Positions 1 to 5,967 of a DNA stretch of 5,967 nucleotides are shown here, piece by piece. The notes under the pieces were generated by a model. It saw only the letters and a program-made list of their open reading frames with translations, did not search any database and was not told the DNA's origin. Position numbers and translations under genes: made by a program. The first letter of the stretch is position 1. Every line of letters starts with the position of its first letter. The stretch is from contig DEAY01000428.1 in NCBI GenBank assembly GCA_002348345.1, positions 1 to 5,967 of the forward strand, read 5' to 3'. Source of the DNA: Verrucomicrobia bacterium UBA2970. Lineage in GTDB: Bacteria > Verrucomicrobiota > Verrucomicrobiia > Limisphaerales > AAA164-E04.

Positions 1-309
1 GCTGGCCGGGAAGGGACGGGCTACTTGGCACGGGTGGAGGGTCTTAATATCGGCGGCAAGACGGGCTCGGCCGAGACGAGCAAACGGATCGATGGCCGAA
101 GAATCAAGGATACCTGGTTTGCCTCCTTTGCTCCGGTGGAGGACCCCAAGTATGCGGTGGTTGTGCTGGTGGTGGATGGAATTTCGGGGGGCACGAGTTG
201 TGCCCCCATCGCACGAAGGATCTACGAAACGATCAAGGGTCTTCCAGGCCGATCGGAGCGCTCGCAGGTGGAAGATCGCTTGGCAAGAATTGTGGAAGCT
301 TATGACTAG
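1..309 (+). CDS. mrdA: Penicillin-binding protein 2 (elongasome transpeptidase), C-terminal fragment
   Basis: Only the last 102 residues are visible; the gene is open at the left edge in frame 1 and ends at TAG 307-309. The fragment contains the third active-site motif of penicillin-binding transpeptidases, KTG, at visible residues 20-22 (bases 58-66) in the context GGKTGSAE. It is followed by the typical C-terminal strand pattern DTWFASFAPVEDPKYAVVV and a GG...APIARRIYE segment. The SxxK and SxN motifs, the membrane anchor and the dimerisation domain lie outside the window. Class B PBPs of this type cross-link the stem peptides of nascent peptidoglycan in the periplasm. The fragment alone would also fit FtsI, but the immediately following rodA makes PBP2 (MrdA) much more likely. 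Its stop overlaps the rodA start by 8 bases, which suggests translational coupling. The motif reads KTGS rather than the commoner KTGT, a conservative change. Confidence 0.9.
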   Translation, partial: AGREGTGYLARVEGLNIGGKTGSAETSKRIDGRRIKDTWFASFAPVEDPKYAVVVLVVDGISGGTSCAPIARRIYETIKGLPGRSERSQVEDRLARIVEAYD

Positions 310-1501
310 TCACAAGAGTCAGCTTCCATTCCGCATCGAATGGGGCCTGGTGCTGGCCGTGCTGGGACTCTTGATGTTGGGGGCGGCCTTTATCTACAGC
401 GCCACTTCCGGGCGGATGATTGACAATAGTCAGCCCTGGTATCATGAGCGTTTTGTTCGTCAACTCCTGGCGGGAATGCTCGGGATGGTGTTGGCGGTGA
501 GTGCCTGCTTGGTGGACTATAAGGTGATCGCCCGATGGTCTCTTGTGTTGTACTGGGTGGCGATTGGGTTGCTTGGTTTGGTGTTTTTGTTCGAGCCCGT
601 CGCCGGTGTTCGTCGTTGGGTTCCCCTGGGCTTCTTCAATTTTCAGCCGTCTGAATTGGCAAAAATCGCAGTGATTTGTGTGTTGGCAAACTTCCTCAGT
701 CGCCCTCCCGACGAGCTCCGAATGCCGATGATTTTTGTGAAGGCCCTGGGAATGATACTGGTGCCATTTCTGCTGATCTTGATCGAGCCGGATTTGGGTT
801 CCGCGGTCGTCCTGTTGCCAATCGGATTCGCCATGATGTTCGTGGCCGGAATCCCATGGTCTTATCTCTTTCGGGTGATTGCATGTGGCGTTGTCGTGGT
901 CGGGCTTGCGGTTGCGGATGTCCTCTTCGCGCCGGAGAGTTTTCAACTCATTGAGTTGGAGGAGTATCAAAAGAATCGGTTGAGAGTCTACTTTGGTCTT
1001 TCTTTTCCGCCGACGGATGACTCGCCTCAGGCCCAACGGGAGGCGGAGCTAGAGGAGGAAAAGTTTTCCTACAACATCGACCAGGCCCTGATCTCTGTGG
1101 GGTCTGGCGGACTCACCGGGAAGGGCTGGCTTCAGGGGACCCAGAACTCGCTCGGATATTTGCCCCGGGGGGTGGCGCACAACGATTTCATATTCTCTGT
1201 CATTGCCGAGGAGAAAGGATTCATGGGGAGTCTGGTGGTGTTGGCGCTGTATGGGCTGTTGATTTTTAGCGGCCTACGGGTGGCGAGTCTGGCGCGGGAT
1301 CGATTAGGAAAAACATTGGCGGTGGGCGTGGTCACCCTTTGGTTCAGCCACGTGTTCATTAATATCGGCATGAATATCAGAATTATGCCCGTGACGGGAC
1401 TGCCGTTGCCCCTCCTGAGTGACGGAGGGTCGGCGGTGATTTGCTTCCTCCTCTCGGTCGGGCTTCTAGAAAACATTTATCTGCATCGCAGGAGTTATTA
1501 A
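302..1501 (+). CDS. rodA: RodA, SEDS-family peptidoglycan glycosyltransferase
   Basis: A 399-residue polytopic membrane protein, close to the family's usual length. RodA polymerises lipid II into glycan strands on the outer face of the membrane and works with PBP2 during lateral wall growth. Recognisable SEDS signatures in order are RRWVPLG (104-110) with FQPSELAKIA (114-123), EPDLGSA (162-168), GSGGLTGKGWLQGTQ (267-281), HNDFIFSVIAEEKGF (293-307) and MPVTGLPLPLLSDGGS (362-377). D295 matches the essential aspartate known from E. coli RodA (D262). The ATG at 302 is chosen because it gives a normal N-terminus ahead of the first membrane segment (about 14-34) and overlaps the mrdA stop by 8 bases; a GGAAG lies just upstream at 294-298. 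The open frame continues upstream only as a shadow of mrdA. Two oddities are a charged insert at about 236-256 and SDGGS in place of the usual SYGGS. FtsW is an alternative but less likely next to this PBP. Confidence 0.95.
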   Translation: MTSHKSQLPFRIEWGLVLAVLGLLMLGAAFIYSATSGRMIDNSQPWYHERFVRQLLAGMLGMVLAVSACLVDYKVIARWSLVLYWVAIGLLGLVFLFEPVAGVRRWVPLGFFNFQPSELAKIAVICVLANFLSRPPDELRMPMIFVKALGMILVPFLLILIEPDLGSAVVLLPIGFAMMFVAGIPWSYLFRVIACGVVVVGLAVADVLFAPESFQLIELEEYQKNRLRVYFGLSFPPTDDSPQAQREAELEEEKFSYNIDQALISVGSGGLTGKGWLQGTQNSLGYLPRGVAHNDFIFSVIAEEKGFMGSLVVLALYGLLIFSGLRVASLARDRLGKTLAVGVVTLWFSHVFINIGMNIRIMPVTGLPLPLLSDGGSAVICFLLSVGLLENIYLHRRSY

Positions 1502-1505
1502 GGGA
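1500..1505 (+). promoter_or_regulatory. Ribosome binding site of the RNase E/G gene
   Basis: AAGGGA lies 7 bases upstream of the ATG at 1513 and overlaps the rodA stop codon (TAA 1499-1501). It fixes the start of the RNase gene at 1513 rather than at an upstream in-frame TTG (1441) inside rodA. The overlap suggests that ribosomes ending on rodA may feed initiation of the next gene. Confidence 0.7.
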
Positions 1506-1512
1506 AAACAGT

Positions 1513-3504
1513 ATGAGTGAGAGAAAATCTTCCAACAGACGCCGGGGGGGAATGCGCTTCCGTCCCGACGGTGGATTGAACAAGCGGAACCGAAAGACCG
1601 ATAAGGCGGCGGCAAAAGCGCGGGCGGTCGCCATTGGTGCGAAGGAAGCCGAGGACGAGCCCGTCTTTGATCAGAGTCGCCATGCGCGTGAAATCCAGCG
1701 CTCTGAAAACATTGCGGCCGGAGTGCCTCCGGAAACCTCGGATTCCGAGATTCGTCAAAAGGTGGAGGGCAAGTCGGAAGGTGAGCGAGGGAATCGATCG
1801 CGAAGGAATCGGCGGCCCAAAGCCGAGAAGAGCGGACCCTTTGAACCCGTCCCCGTCCCGGATGAAAAGCCTAAGGGGATTGTGAATTCGCTCCGTGTCG
1901 CTGCGGACAACGTCATCACCAAGGTCAAGCGGATGATTCATCCGATTCAGCGTTCCCACAAAGAATTGGTGATTAACTCGGAATCATTGGAAACCCGGGT
2001 GGCGATTCTCGTGGAAGGTCGATTGGAGGATTTTAACGTCGAACGAACCAATGATGATCGTCAGGTAGGGAGCATCTACAAGGGCCGTGTGAAGAACTTG
2101 GAGGATGGATTGAAGGCTGCGTTTGTCGATATCGGATTTGATAAGAATGCGTTCCTTCATTACTGGGACATCGTTCCCAACAGTTTCGATAGCGGCGTTG
2201 AGCTGGTGGAACGCGGCCCCAAGAAGCGGCAAAAGCCCAAGATCACTCATAAGGATATTCCACGGCTTTATCCTGCGGGGACCGACATTGTGATCCAGGT
2301 GACCAAGGGTCCTATTGGCACCAAAGGACCTCGGGTCACCACCAATCTCGCGATTCCGGGACGGTATCTCGTTCTCTTGCCAACGTCGGATCAAAGCGGT
2401 GTCTCTCGGAAGATCGAATCGCCGGAGGAACGTAAGCGATTGAAACAGATTGTAAGGAATCTGACGATGCCCGAGGGCATGGGCGTGATTATTCGCACGG
2501 CGGGACAAGGTCAGAAGGCGCGCTATTTCGTTCGTGACCTTGCCATTCTCCTGGAGGAATGGGAGCGGATCCGAGAGGCCATTAATTCGGAGCCATCTCC
2601 GAAATGTGTCTTCCAGGAGCCCGATCTGGTGGAGCGAACCGTGCGCGATTTTCTCACCGAGGATGTCGAGAGAGTTGTTGTCGACACGTCGGCGGAATAT
2701 GATCGCATTCGATCGAAGATCGCTCGGATTTCAGAGCGATCGGCTCGTAAGGTGAAGTTCTATCGGGAGTCCCAACCCGTTTTTGACCGATTCGGAGTCT
2801 CTCGTCAGATCGAGAGTGCGTTCTCTCGGCAGGTACATTTGAAGAGTGGAGGCTACATCGTAATTGATGAAACCGAGGCATTGGTGGCGATTGACGTAAA
2901 CACCGGTCGACACAAGAGCTCTGGCAAGGATGCGGATTCAACGATCTACAAGGTGAATCTCGAGGCCGCAGAGGAGATCTGCCGGCAATTGCGACTCCGG
3001 AATATGGGAGGGTTAATCATTCTTGATTTCATCGACATGAAATCGAGAAAGGATCAGCAGTCAATCTACCAGAAAGTCAAAGATTGTCTCCGGCGGGACA
3101 AGGCCAAGACCCATGTGCTTCCCATTTCCCAATTGGGTTTGATGGAGATGACTCGACAACGACATTCCGAGAGTATGAAGGACGCGGTTTATGATGATTG
3201 TCCCTACTGTTGCGGCAAGGGACACATCAAGAGTCCCCTCACGATGAGTGTTGAGATCCAGAGAAAGGTGGGAGAAATCCTGAAACGTCGAGAACGTGAT
3301 GATTCGGATTACCAACTGATGATTGTCGTGAGCCCAACGATTTTCAAACGGCTCAAGCACGAGGATGAGGAGTTTATCATCAATTTGGAAAAGCAATATT
3401 TTGGCAAACTGTCATTCCGAGCCGATAACGATTTTCATGCCGAGGAGTTTCGGATCTTTGACATGCGGAGCAACAAGGAACTTGCCCGTCAGAGCCAAAC
3501 CTGA
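1513..3504 (+). CDS. rng: Ribonuclease E/G family endoribonuclease with long basic N-terminal extension
   Basis: A 663-residue protein. The catalytic part follows the RNase E/G layout: a start segment ETRVAILVEGRLEDF, an S1 RNA-binding domain from about residue 187 (SIYKGRVKNLEDGLKAAFVD), the 5'-sensor/RNase H-like region with GPRVTTNLAIPGRYLVLLP, then the DNase I-like site. The expected metal-binding residues are present as D461 and N463 (AIDVNTG) and D505 (ILDFIDM), matching D303, N305 and D346 of E. coli RNase E. The zinc-link CPxC is C563/C566. The enzyme cuts single-stranded AU-rich RNA with a 5'-monophosphate preference and acts in rRNA maturation and mRNA decay. The C-terminus stops as in RNase G, with no RNase E-type tail. 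Instead about 150 charged residues precede the S1 domain: Arg-rich at 92-103, Pro-rich at 109-120 and a probable amphipathic helix at 122-142. It follows rodA after 11 bases, consistent with the common mre/rod-rng linkage. The rne versus rng label is uncertain; family membership is not. Confidence 0.95.
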   Translation: MSERKSSNRRRGGMRFRPDGGLNKRNRKTDKAAAKARAVAIGAKEAEDEPVFDQSRHAREIQRSENIAAGVPPETSDSEIRQKVEGKSEGERGNRSRRNRRPKAEKSGPFEPVPVPDEKPKGIVNSLRVAADNVITKVKRMIHPIQRSHKELVINSESLETRVAILVEGRLEDFNVERTNDDRQVGSIYKGRVKNLEDGLKAAFVDIGFDKNAFLHYWDIVPNSFDSGVELVERGPKKRQKPKITHKDIPRLYPAGTDIVIQVTKGPIGTKGPRVTTNLAIPGRYLVLLPTSDQSGVSRKIESPEERKRLKQIVRNLTMPEGMGVIIRTAGQGQKARYFVRDLAILLEEWERIREAINSEPSPKCVFQEPDLVERTVRDFLTEDVERVVVDTSAEYDRIRSKIARISERSARKVKFYRESQPVFDRFGVSRQIESAFSRQVHLKSGGYIVIDETEALVAIDVNTGRHKSSGKDADSTIYKVNLEAAEEICRQLRLRNMGGLIILDFIDMKSRKDQQSIYQKVKDCLRRDKAKTHVLPISQLGLMEMTRQRHSESMKDAVYDDCPYCCGKGHIKSPLTMSVEIQRKVGEILKRRERDDSDYQLMIVVSPTIFKRLKHEDEEFIINLEKQYFGKLSFRADNDFHAEEFRIFDMRSNKELARQSQT

Positions 3505-3560
3505 AGCCGGATGGCGTCAACCCCGCCAGTCTCTCTTCATGATTGGAGGTTGTTTTCTGG
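3505..3560. other. Convergent intergenic gap with weak hairpin potential
   Basis: Fifty-six bases separate the convergent stops of the RNase gene and the phosphoglycosyl transferase gene. A short stem TGGCG/CGCCA (3512-3516 with 3524-3528, 7-base loop) is followed by pyrimidine-rich sequence but no true T-run. A longer imperfect stem pairs 3527-3537 with 3563-3574, with one bulge, one G-T pair and a loop of about 25 bases, and reaches into the end of the minus-strand gene. Either could help end transcription, but neither is a convincing intrinsic terminator. Confidence 0.3.
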
Positions 3561-4556
3561 CTAGGGAGACCTGGTGAGAAGAAAAGAGCTCAGGCACAAG
3601 GTGGCGTGGGTGAGCCAGAGTGCAGCCACGGCAGCCGGCGGTGAGAATCCCCTTCGGACCAATTGGTGTGACAGGTGGTTGGTGTCTCCAATATAGATGG
3701 GGCACCGGTGCCAGAGGCGATACAGAATTACCCAGGCAAAATCAATCCACACGAGACCGAGGATCAGAAGGGGTGAGATCACACCCCACTTGTTGGGTTG
3801 TTCGGGGTGGTGGAAATGGGGGAGGACAGCGATCGCGGCAATCAGGTATCCCACGAGATGACTTCCCGAATCCCCGAGAAAGGTCTTCGCATTGGGATAG
3901 TTGAAGGGAAGGTAGCCCAGGAGAGCTCCGGCCACCAGAAAACCGATCGTGGCAACAAGGTAGTGCGATGGAAGCGCGGCATGAACAGCAAAGGTGAGGG
4001 CGCTGATCGCCGCCAATCCGGTGCAGAGTCCGTTCATGTTATCGGTAAAATTGAAAGCATTGATAAGCGTGAGAAACCAAAGAATCGTAATGAGATAGCT
4101 CACTAACGGGTTGGGGATGAAGAGTGTCACTCGGGTCCCTGTCGAGGTGACAAGGAGGGCGATCAGGAATTGAGCCACCAACTTTGGCCTCGCCGAGAGC
4201 GCACTGCGATCGTCGACGATCCCGAGGCCCAACATGGCCAGGGCCCCGGCAAAGAGGCCGGCCAACTGAAGCGTGCGTTGATTGAGTCCATAGGACGAGA
4301 GCTCCAGGAGGGGAGCGTCGAGGAGGGCGAGTTTGACCAGAGCGAGGGCACCCAGCATCGGGATGAGCAGGCCGGTGGCCACGATCAATCCGCCCACCAG
4401 AGGCATCGGTCGGGCGTGGATTTTGCGAGCACCGGGATGATCAATCAGCCCGAGTCGCTGGGCGCTGCGAATCCAGAATGGCGCTGAAAGCGCGCTGATG
4501 AGGGCGGAGGCGAGGCAGACGACGCCGTAGGCCCAGGTGGGAAAGATTGCTTCCAC
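3561..4556 (-). CDS. WecA/TagO-like polyprenyl-phosphate sugar-1-phosphate transferase
   Basis: A 331-residue, very hydrophobic polytopic protein of the MraY/WecA/TagO superfamily (glycosyltransferase family 4). Such enzymes transfer a sugar-1-phosphate, usually GlcNAc-1-P, from a UDP-sugar to undecaprenyl phosphate on the cytoplasmic face. This starts O-antigen, teichoic acid or other envelope polysaccharide synthesis. Visible motifs are DHPGARKIH (39-47) with PLVGG (52-56), the Mg2+-binding pair in GIVDDR (D115, D116), NAFNFTDNMNGL (166-177, D172), FLGDSGSHLVG (226-236, D229) and the C-terminal cytoplasmic loop DTNHLSHQLVRRG (291-303). The loop favours WecA/TagO over MraY, as does the absence of other mur genes nearby. 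The start is GTG at 4556: the in-frame TAG of the preceding gene (4563-4565) rules out anything earlier except ATT. An AGG that includes part of that stop, 5 bases upstream, is a weak ribosome site. N175 stands where many relatives have Asp. The exact sugar cannot be told from sequence. Confidence 0.9.
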   Translation of the reverse strand: MEAIFPTWAYGVVCLASALISALSAPFWIRSAQRLGLIDHPGARKIHARPMPLVGGLIVATGLLIPMLGALALVKLALLDAPLLELSSYGLNQRTLQLAGLFAGALAMLGLGIVDDRSALSARPKLVAQFLIALLVTSTGTRVTLFIPNPLVSYLITILWFLTLINAFNFTDNMNGLCTGLAAISALTFAVHAALPSHYLVATIGFLVAGALLGYLPFNYPNAKTFLGDSGSHLVGYLIAAIAVLPHFHHPEQPNKWGVISPLLILGLVWIDFAWVILYRLWHRCPIYIGDTNHLSHQLVRRGFSPPAAVAALWLTHATLCLSSFLLTRSP

Positions 4557-4562
4557 AATGGC

Positions 4563-5967
4563 CTAGGGTGTCCGTCTGAGCCCAGCGCTTGCGATTCGGC
4601 GAGCGATGTTTTGTCGAAGTTTCGGGATTCGGCACGCTTTCAGCAGACGGATGCCTGATTCCGGCTGGGCGGCAATGGTGGGCTCAATGCCATACCAAAT
4701 CATCATCGGGAGATTCTGATCGTCGCCATCGTCGGCATGCCCAATCAGCGATTGGGCAAGTCCCGATCGCTGATCCGTGGGAAGGGTCTGGAGGGCCGCC
4801 GCGTAGGCGAGGCGAACGAGGGACGATTCCTCTTGGGCGGCGAATCGGGTGAGCAAAGCAAGGGTCGATGACGAAATGTTTCGCCGGTCCGACAAGAGTC
4901 GGATCGCCCAATGGCGCAGATGTTCATTCGGGTGAAAAAGGAGGGATTGCAGATCATTCTGGGTGAGTTCGTCGATGACCCACAGGGCCCACAGGGCTCG
5001 AAGTTGGCGAGGAATCCGGGGATGGGACTGGAGGGTGGCTCTGAGAAAGGACAGAGCGGCGGGGGCGATGCCTCGATCCAGGGCCCGCTCTTGAAGCAGC
5101 CTTCGGCTTTGGCGAACGTACCATTCATTCTCGTGCAAGAGATTGCGGGCCAATTCCAGGTCGGGATCGCTCGCAAGATCAAAGGGGGGCAGTTGGGGAG
5201 AGTCCCCATAAACGATTTTGTAGATTCGTCCACTCGACCGGTAAGCCCCATCATTGTCGTGGCATTCGCCGAGGTCATTCCAGTCCGTGACAAAGACACC
5301 ACCATCGGGTCCATACTTGATGGTGATTCCTCGAAACCATCGGTCTTCCGCCGAGAGAAAGGTCCCTCCGCAGCGGGCCACGTAGCCGGATTGGTGACGT
5401 TCCAATCGATCCATCATCATGCGATTCCCATGAATATTGTTGAGGAAGAAAGCGCCGCGGTAGTTGGTTGGCCAGTTTTCAGCGAGATAGATCATGCCTC
5501 CGGAGTGGGAATGTCCGCCACCCTGAGCATCGTGAGCCTGGCCGCCTCGGGCTTCACGCCAATTCGATCCAGTCCAGTGAAGATGGTCGGAACAGGCTTG
5601 GAGCAGGTCGAATGAGTAAGGATTGTAGTCATTGCCAAACATTCGTTCGTATCGCGCGCCGGGGACGAGGTGCCAAAGGTGTCCGATGACATTGTTCGAG
5701 AAGAACGCTTGCCCATGATCATCAAAGTCAAGTCCCCACGGGTTGGTGGTTCCATGGGCAAGGACTTCAAATGTTTCTTCGATCGGGTGGTATCGCCAAA
5801 GACCACAGTTCAGGCGAGGTCGCTTTGAGGCTGGCGTGCCGGGTTTTCCCGGGCGGGATTCGGCGAGAATCCCATGGCGGCCCCAGAGCCATCCGTCGGG
5901 AGCCCAGACGAGACCATTGACAAAGTTGTGATTGGCTTCGAGGGTGAAGCCGTCCAATTTGATTTCG
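4563..5967 (-). CDS. PVC-type putative membrane-bound dehydrogenase (beta-propeller plus HEAT repeats), 5' end outside window
   Basis: The gene enters from the right edge with no start codon in view; 467 residues are visible before TAG 4563-4565. The first ~260 residues resemble the beta-propeller 'Piru_Ver_Nterm' putative membrane-bound dehydrogenase domain, a PQQ/soluble glucose dehydrogenase-like fold abundant in Planctomycetes and Verrucomicrobia. Typical stretches are GLVWAPDGWLWGRHG, NPWGLDFDDHGQAFFSNN, GHSHSGGMIYLAENWP with FFLNNIHGNRMMMD, and HDNDGAYRSSGRIYKIVYG. The rest is alpha-helical with HEAT/ARM-like repeats (for example HPNEHLRHWAIRLLSD and SSLVRLAYAAALQ) and the family-typical MMIWYGIEP...RQNIARRIA near the end. 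The protein stops just after this point. No CxxCH haem motif occurs in the visible part, although many relatives carry a C-terminal cytochrome-like domain. An exported location is expected from the family, but any signal peptide is out of view. Substrate and true enzymatic activity are unknown. It probably shares a transcript with the transferase downstream (6-base gap). Confidence 0.88.
   Translation of the reverse strand, partial: EIKLDGFTLEANHNFVNGLVWAPDGWLWGRHGILAESRPGKPGTPASKRPRLNCGLWRYHPIEETFEVLAHGTTNPWGLDFDDHGQAFFSNNVIGHLWHLVPGARYERMFGNDYNPYSFDLLQACSDHLHWTGSNWREARGGQAHDAQGGGHSHSGGMIYLAENWPTNYRGAFFLNNIHGNRMMMDRLERHQSGYVARCGGTFLSAEDRWFRGITIKYGPDGGVFVTDWNDLGECHDNDGAYRSSGRIYKIVYGDSPQLPPFDLASDPDLELARNLLHENEWYVRQSRRLLQERALDRGIAPAALSFLRATLQSHPRIPRQLRALWALWVIDELTQNDLQSLLFHPNEHLRHWAIRLLSDRRNISSSTLALLTRFAAQEESSLVRLAYAAALQTLPTDQRSGLAQSLIGHADDGDDQNLPMMIWYGIEPTIAAQPESGIRLLKACRIPKLRQNIARRIASAGLRRTP
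4738..4774 (-). repeat. Two overlapping, mutually exclusive inverted repeats inside the dehydrogenase gene
   Basis: Stem A pairs 4738-4746 with 4750-4758, a perfect 9-bp inverted repeat (TGCCCAATC / GATTGGGCA) with a 3-base loop. Stem B pairs 4744-4756 with 4762-4774: 9 bp (ATCAGCGAT / ATCGCTGAT), one imperfect position (T-G on the + strand, C-A in the mRNA), then GGG/CCC around a 5-base loop. The two share 4744-4758 and cannot form together. In the mRNA, B would be transcribed first. The region encodes the ordinary-looking peptide DQRSGLAQSLIGH, so the structure may be incidental. Confidence 0.55.

Noticed and set aside
233..1036. Minus-strand open frame of 267 codons opposite rodA
   Set aside because: It lies inside a confidently identified rodA, is rich in His, Gln and Arg without recognisable domains, and has the composition expected from the complement of a membrane-protein gene.
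1441..1512. Extended start of the RNase gene at an upstream TTG
   Set aside because: It would overlap rodA by 61 bases, whereas ATG 1513 has a good AAGGGA site at 7 bases spacing.
3829..3836. GCGATCGC octamer, the HIP1 element of cyanobacteria
   Set aside because: I noticed only this one copy, inside a coding region, and nothing else points to cyanobacteria.
3798..4106. Plus-strand open frame opposite the transferase
   Set aside because: It is antisense to the transmembrane segments and FLGDSGS motif of the transferase, with no ribosome site or domain of its own.
4208..4221. Perfect 14-base palindrome (GATCGTCGACGATC)
   Set aside because: It exactly covers codons for the conserved IVDDR catalytic motif of the transferase; codon choice for V-D-D explains it, and no operator context exists inside the gene.
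4911..5615. Plus-strand open frame of 234 codons opposite the dehydrogenase
   Set aside because: The opposite strand encodes clear family motifs across the whole interval; this frame shows no domain and is a shadow.

Overview
The window carries five protein-coding genes in two convergent blocks, and both outer genes run off the window edge. The organism is most likely a member of the PVC superphylum, probably Verrucomicrobiota. The main reason is the gene at the right end, which matches the beta-propeller plus HEAT-repeat 'membrane-bound dehydrogenase' family (Piru_Ver_Nterm type) that is greatly expanded in Planctomycetes and Verrucomicrobia. A peptidoglycan elongation pair (PBP2 and RodA) in the same window favours Verrucomicrobiota over classical Planctomycetes. 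This is inference from family content; no rRNA or other phylogenetic marker is visible.

Left block (+ strand, 1-3504): the 3' end of mrdA (PBP2 transpeptidase), then rodA (SEDS glycosyltransferase), then an RNase E/G gene (rng). mrdA and rodA overlap by 8 bases and rodA and rng are separated by 11 bases, so this looks like one transcript. It is probably the tail of an mreBCD-mrdA-rodA-rng cell-shape operon whose earlier genes and promoter lie to the left of the window. PBP2 and RodA form the transpeptidase/glycosyltransferase pair of the elongasome. The RNase E/G gene is a known neighbour of mre genes in many bacteria. Here it carries an unusual N-terminal extension of about 150 residues ahead of the S1 domain.

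Middle (3505-3560): a 56-base gap between convergent genes. It has only weak hairpin potential and no clear terminator with a T-run.

Right block (- strand, 5967-3561): a PVC-type dehydrogenase/HEAT protein (5' end outside the window), followed after 6 bases by a polytopic phosphoglycosyl transferase of the WecA/TagO/MraY superfamily, which starts at GTG. These two genes share a reading frame and are separated by one TAG stop and two sense codons. The dehydrogenase ends without the C-terminal CxxCH haem domain often found in its family. Its 3' part contains an unusual pair of overlapping, mutually exclusive inverted repeats.

I see no mobile element, CRISPR array, tRNA, rRNA or phage gene. Most of the window is core cell-envelope and RNA-processing biology. 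The points worth a second look are domain architecture (the RNase extension, the missing haem domain), motif substitutions and local DNA structure. I found no evidence of a previously undescribed multi-gene system.
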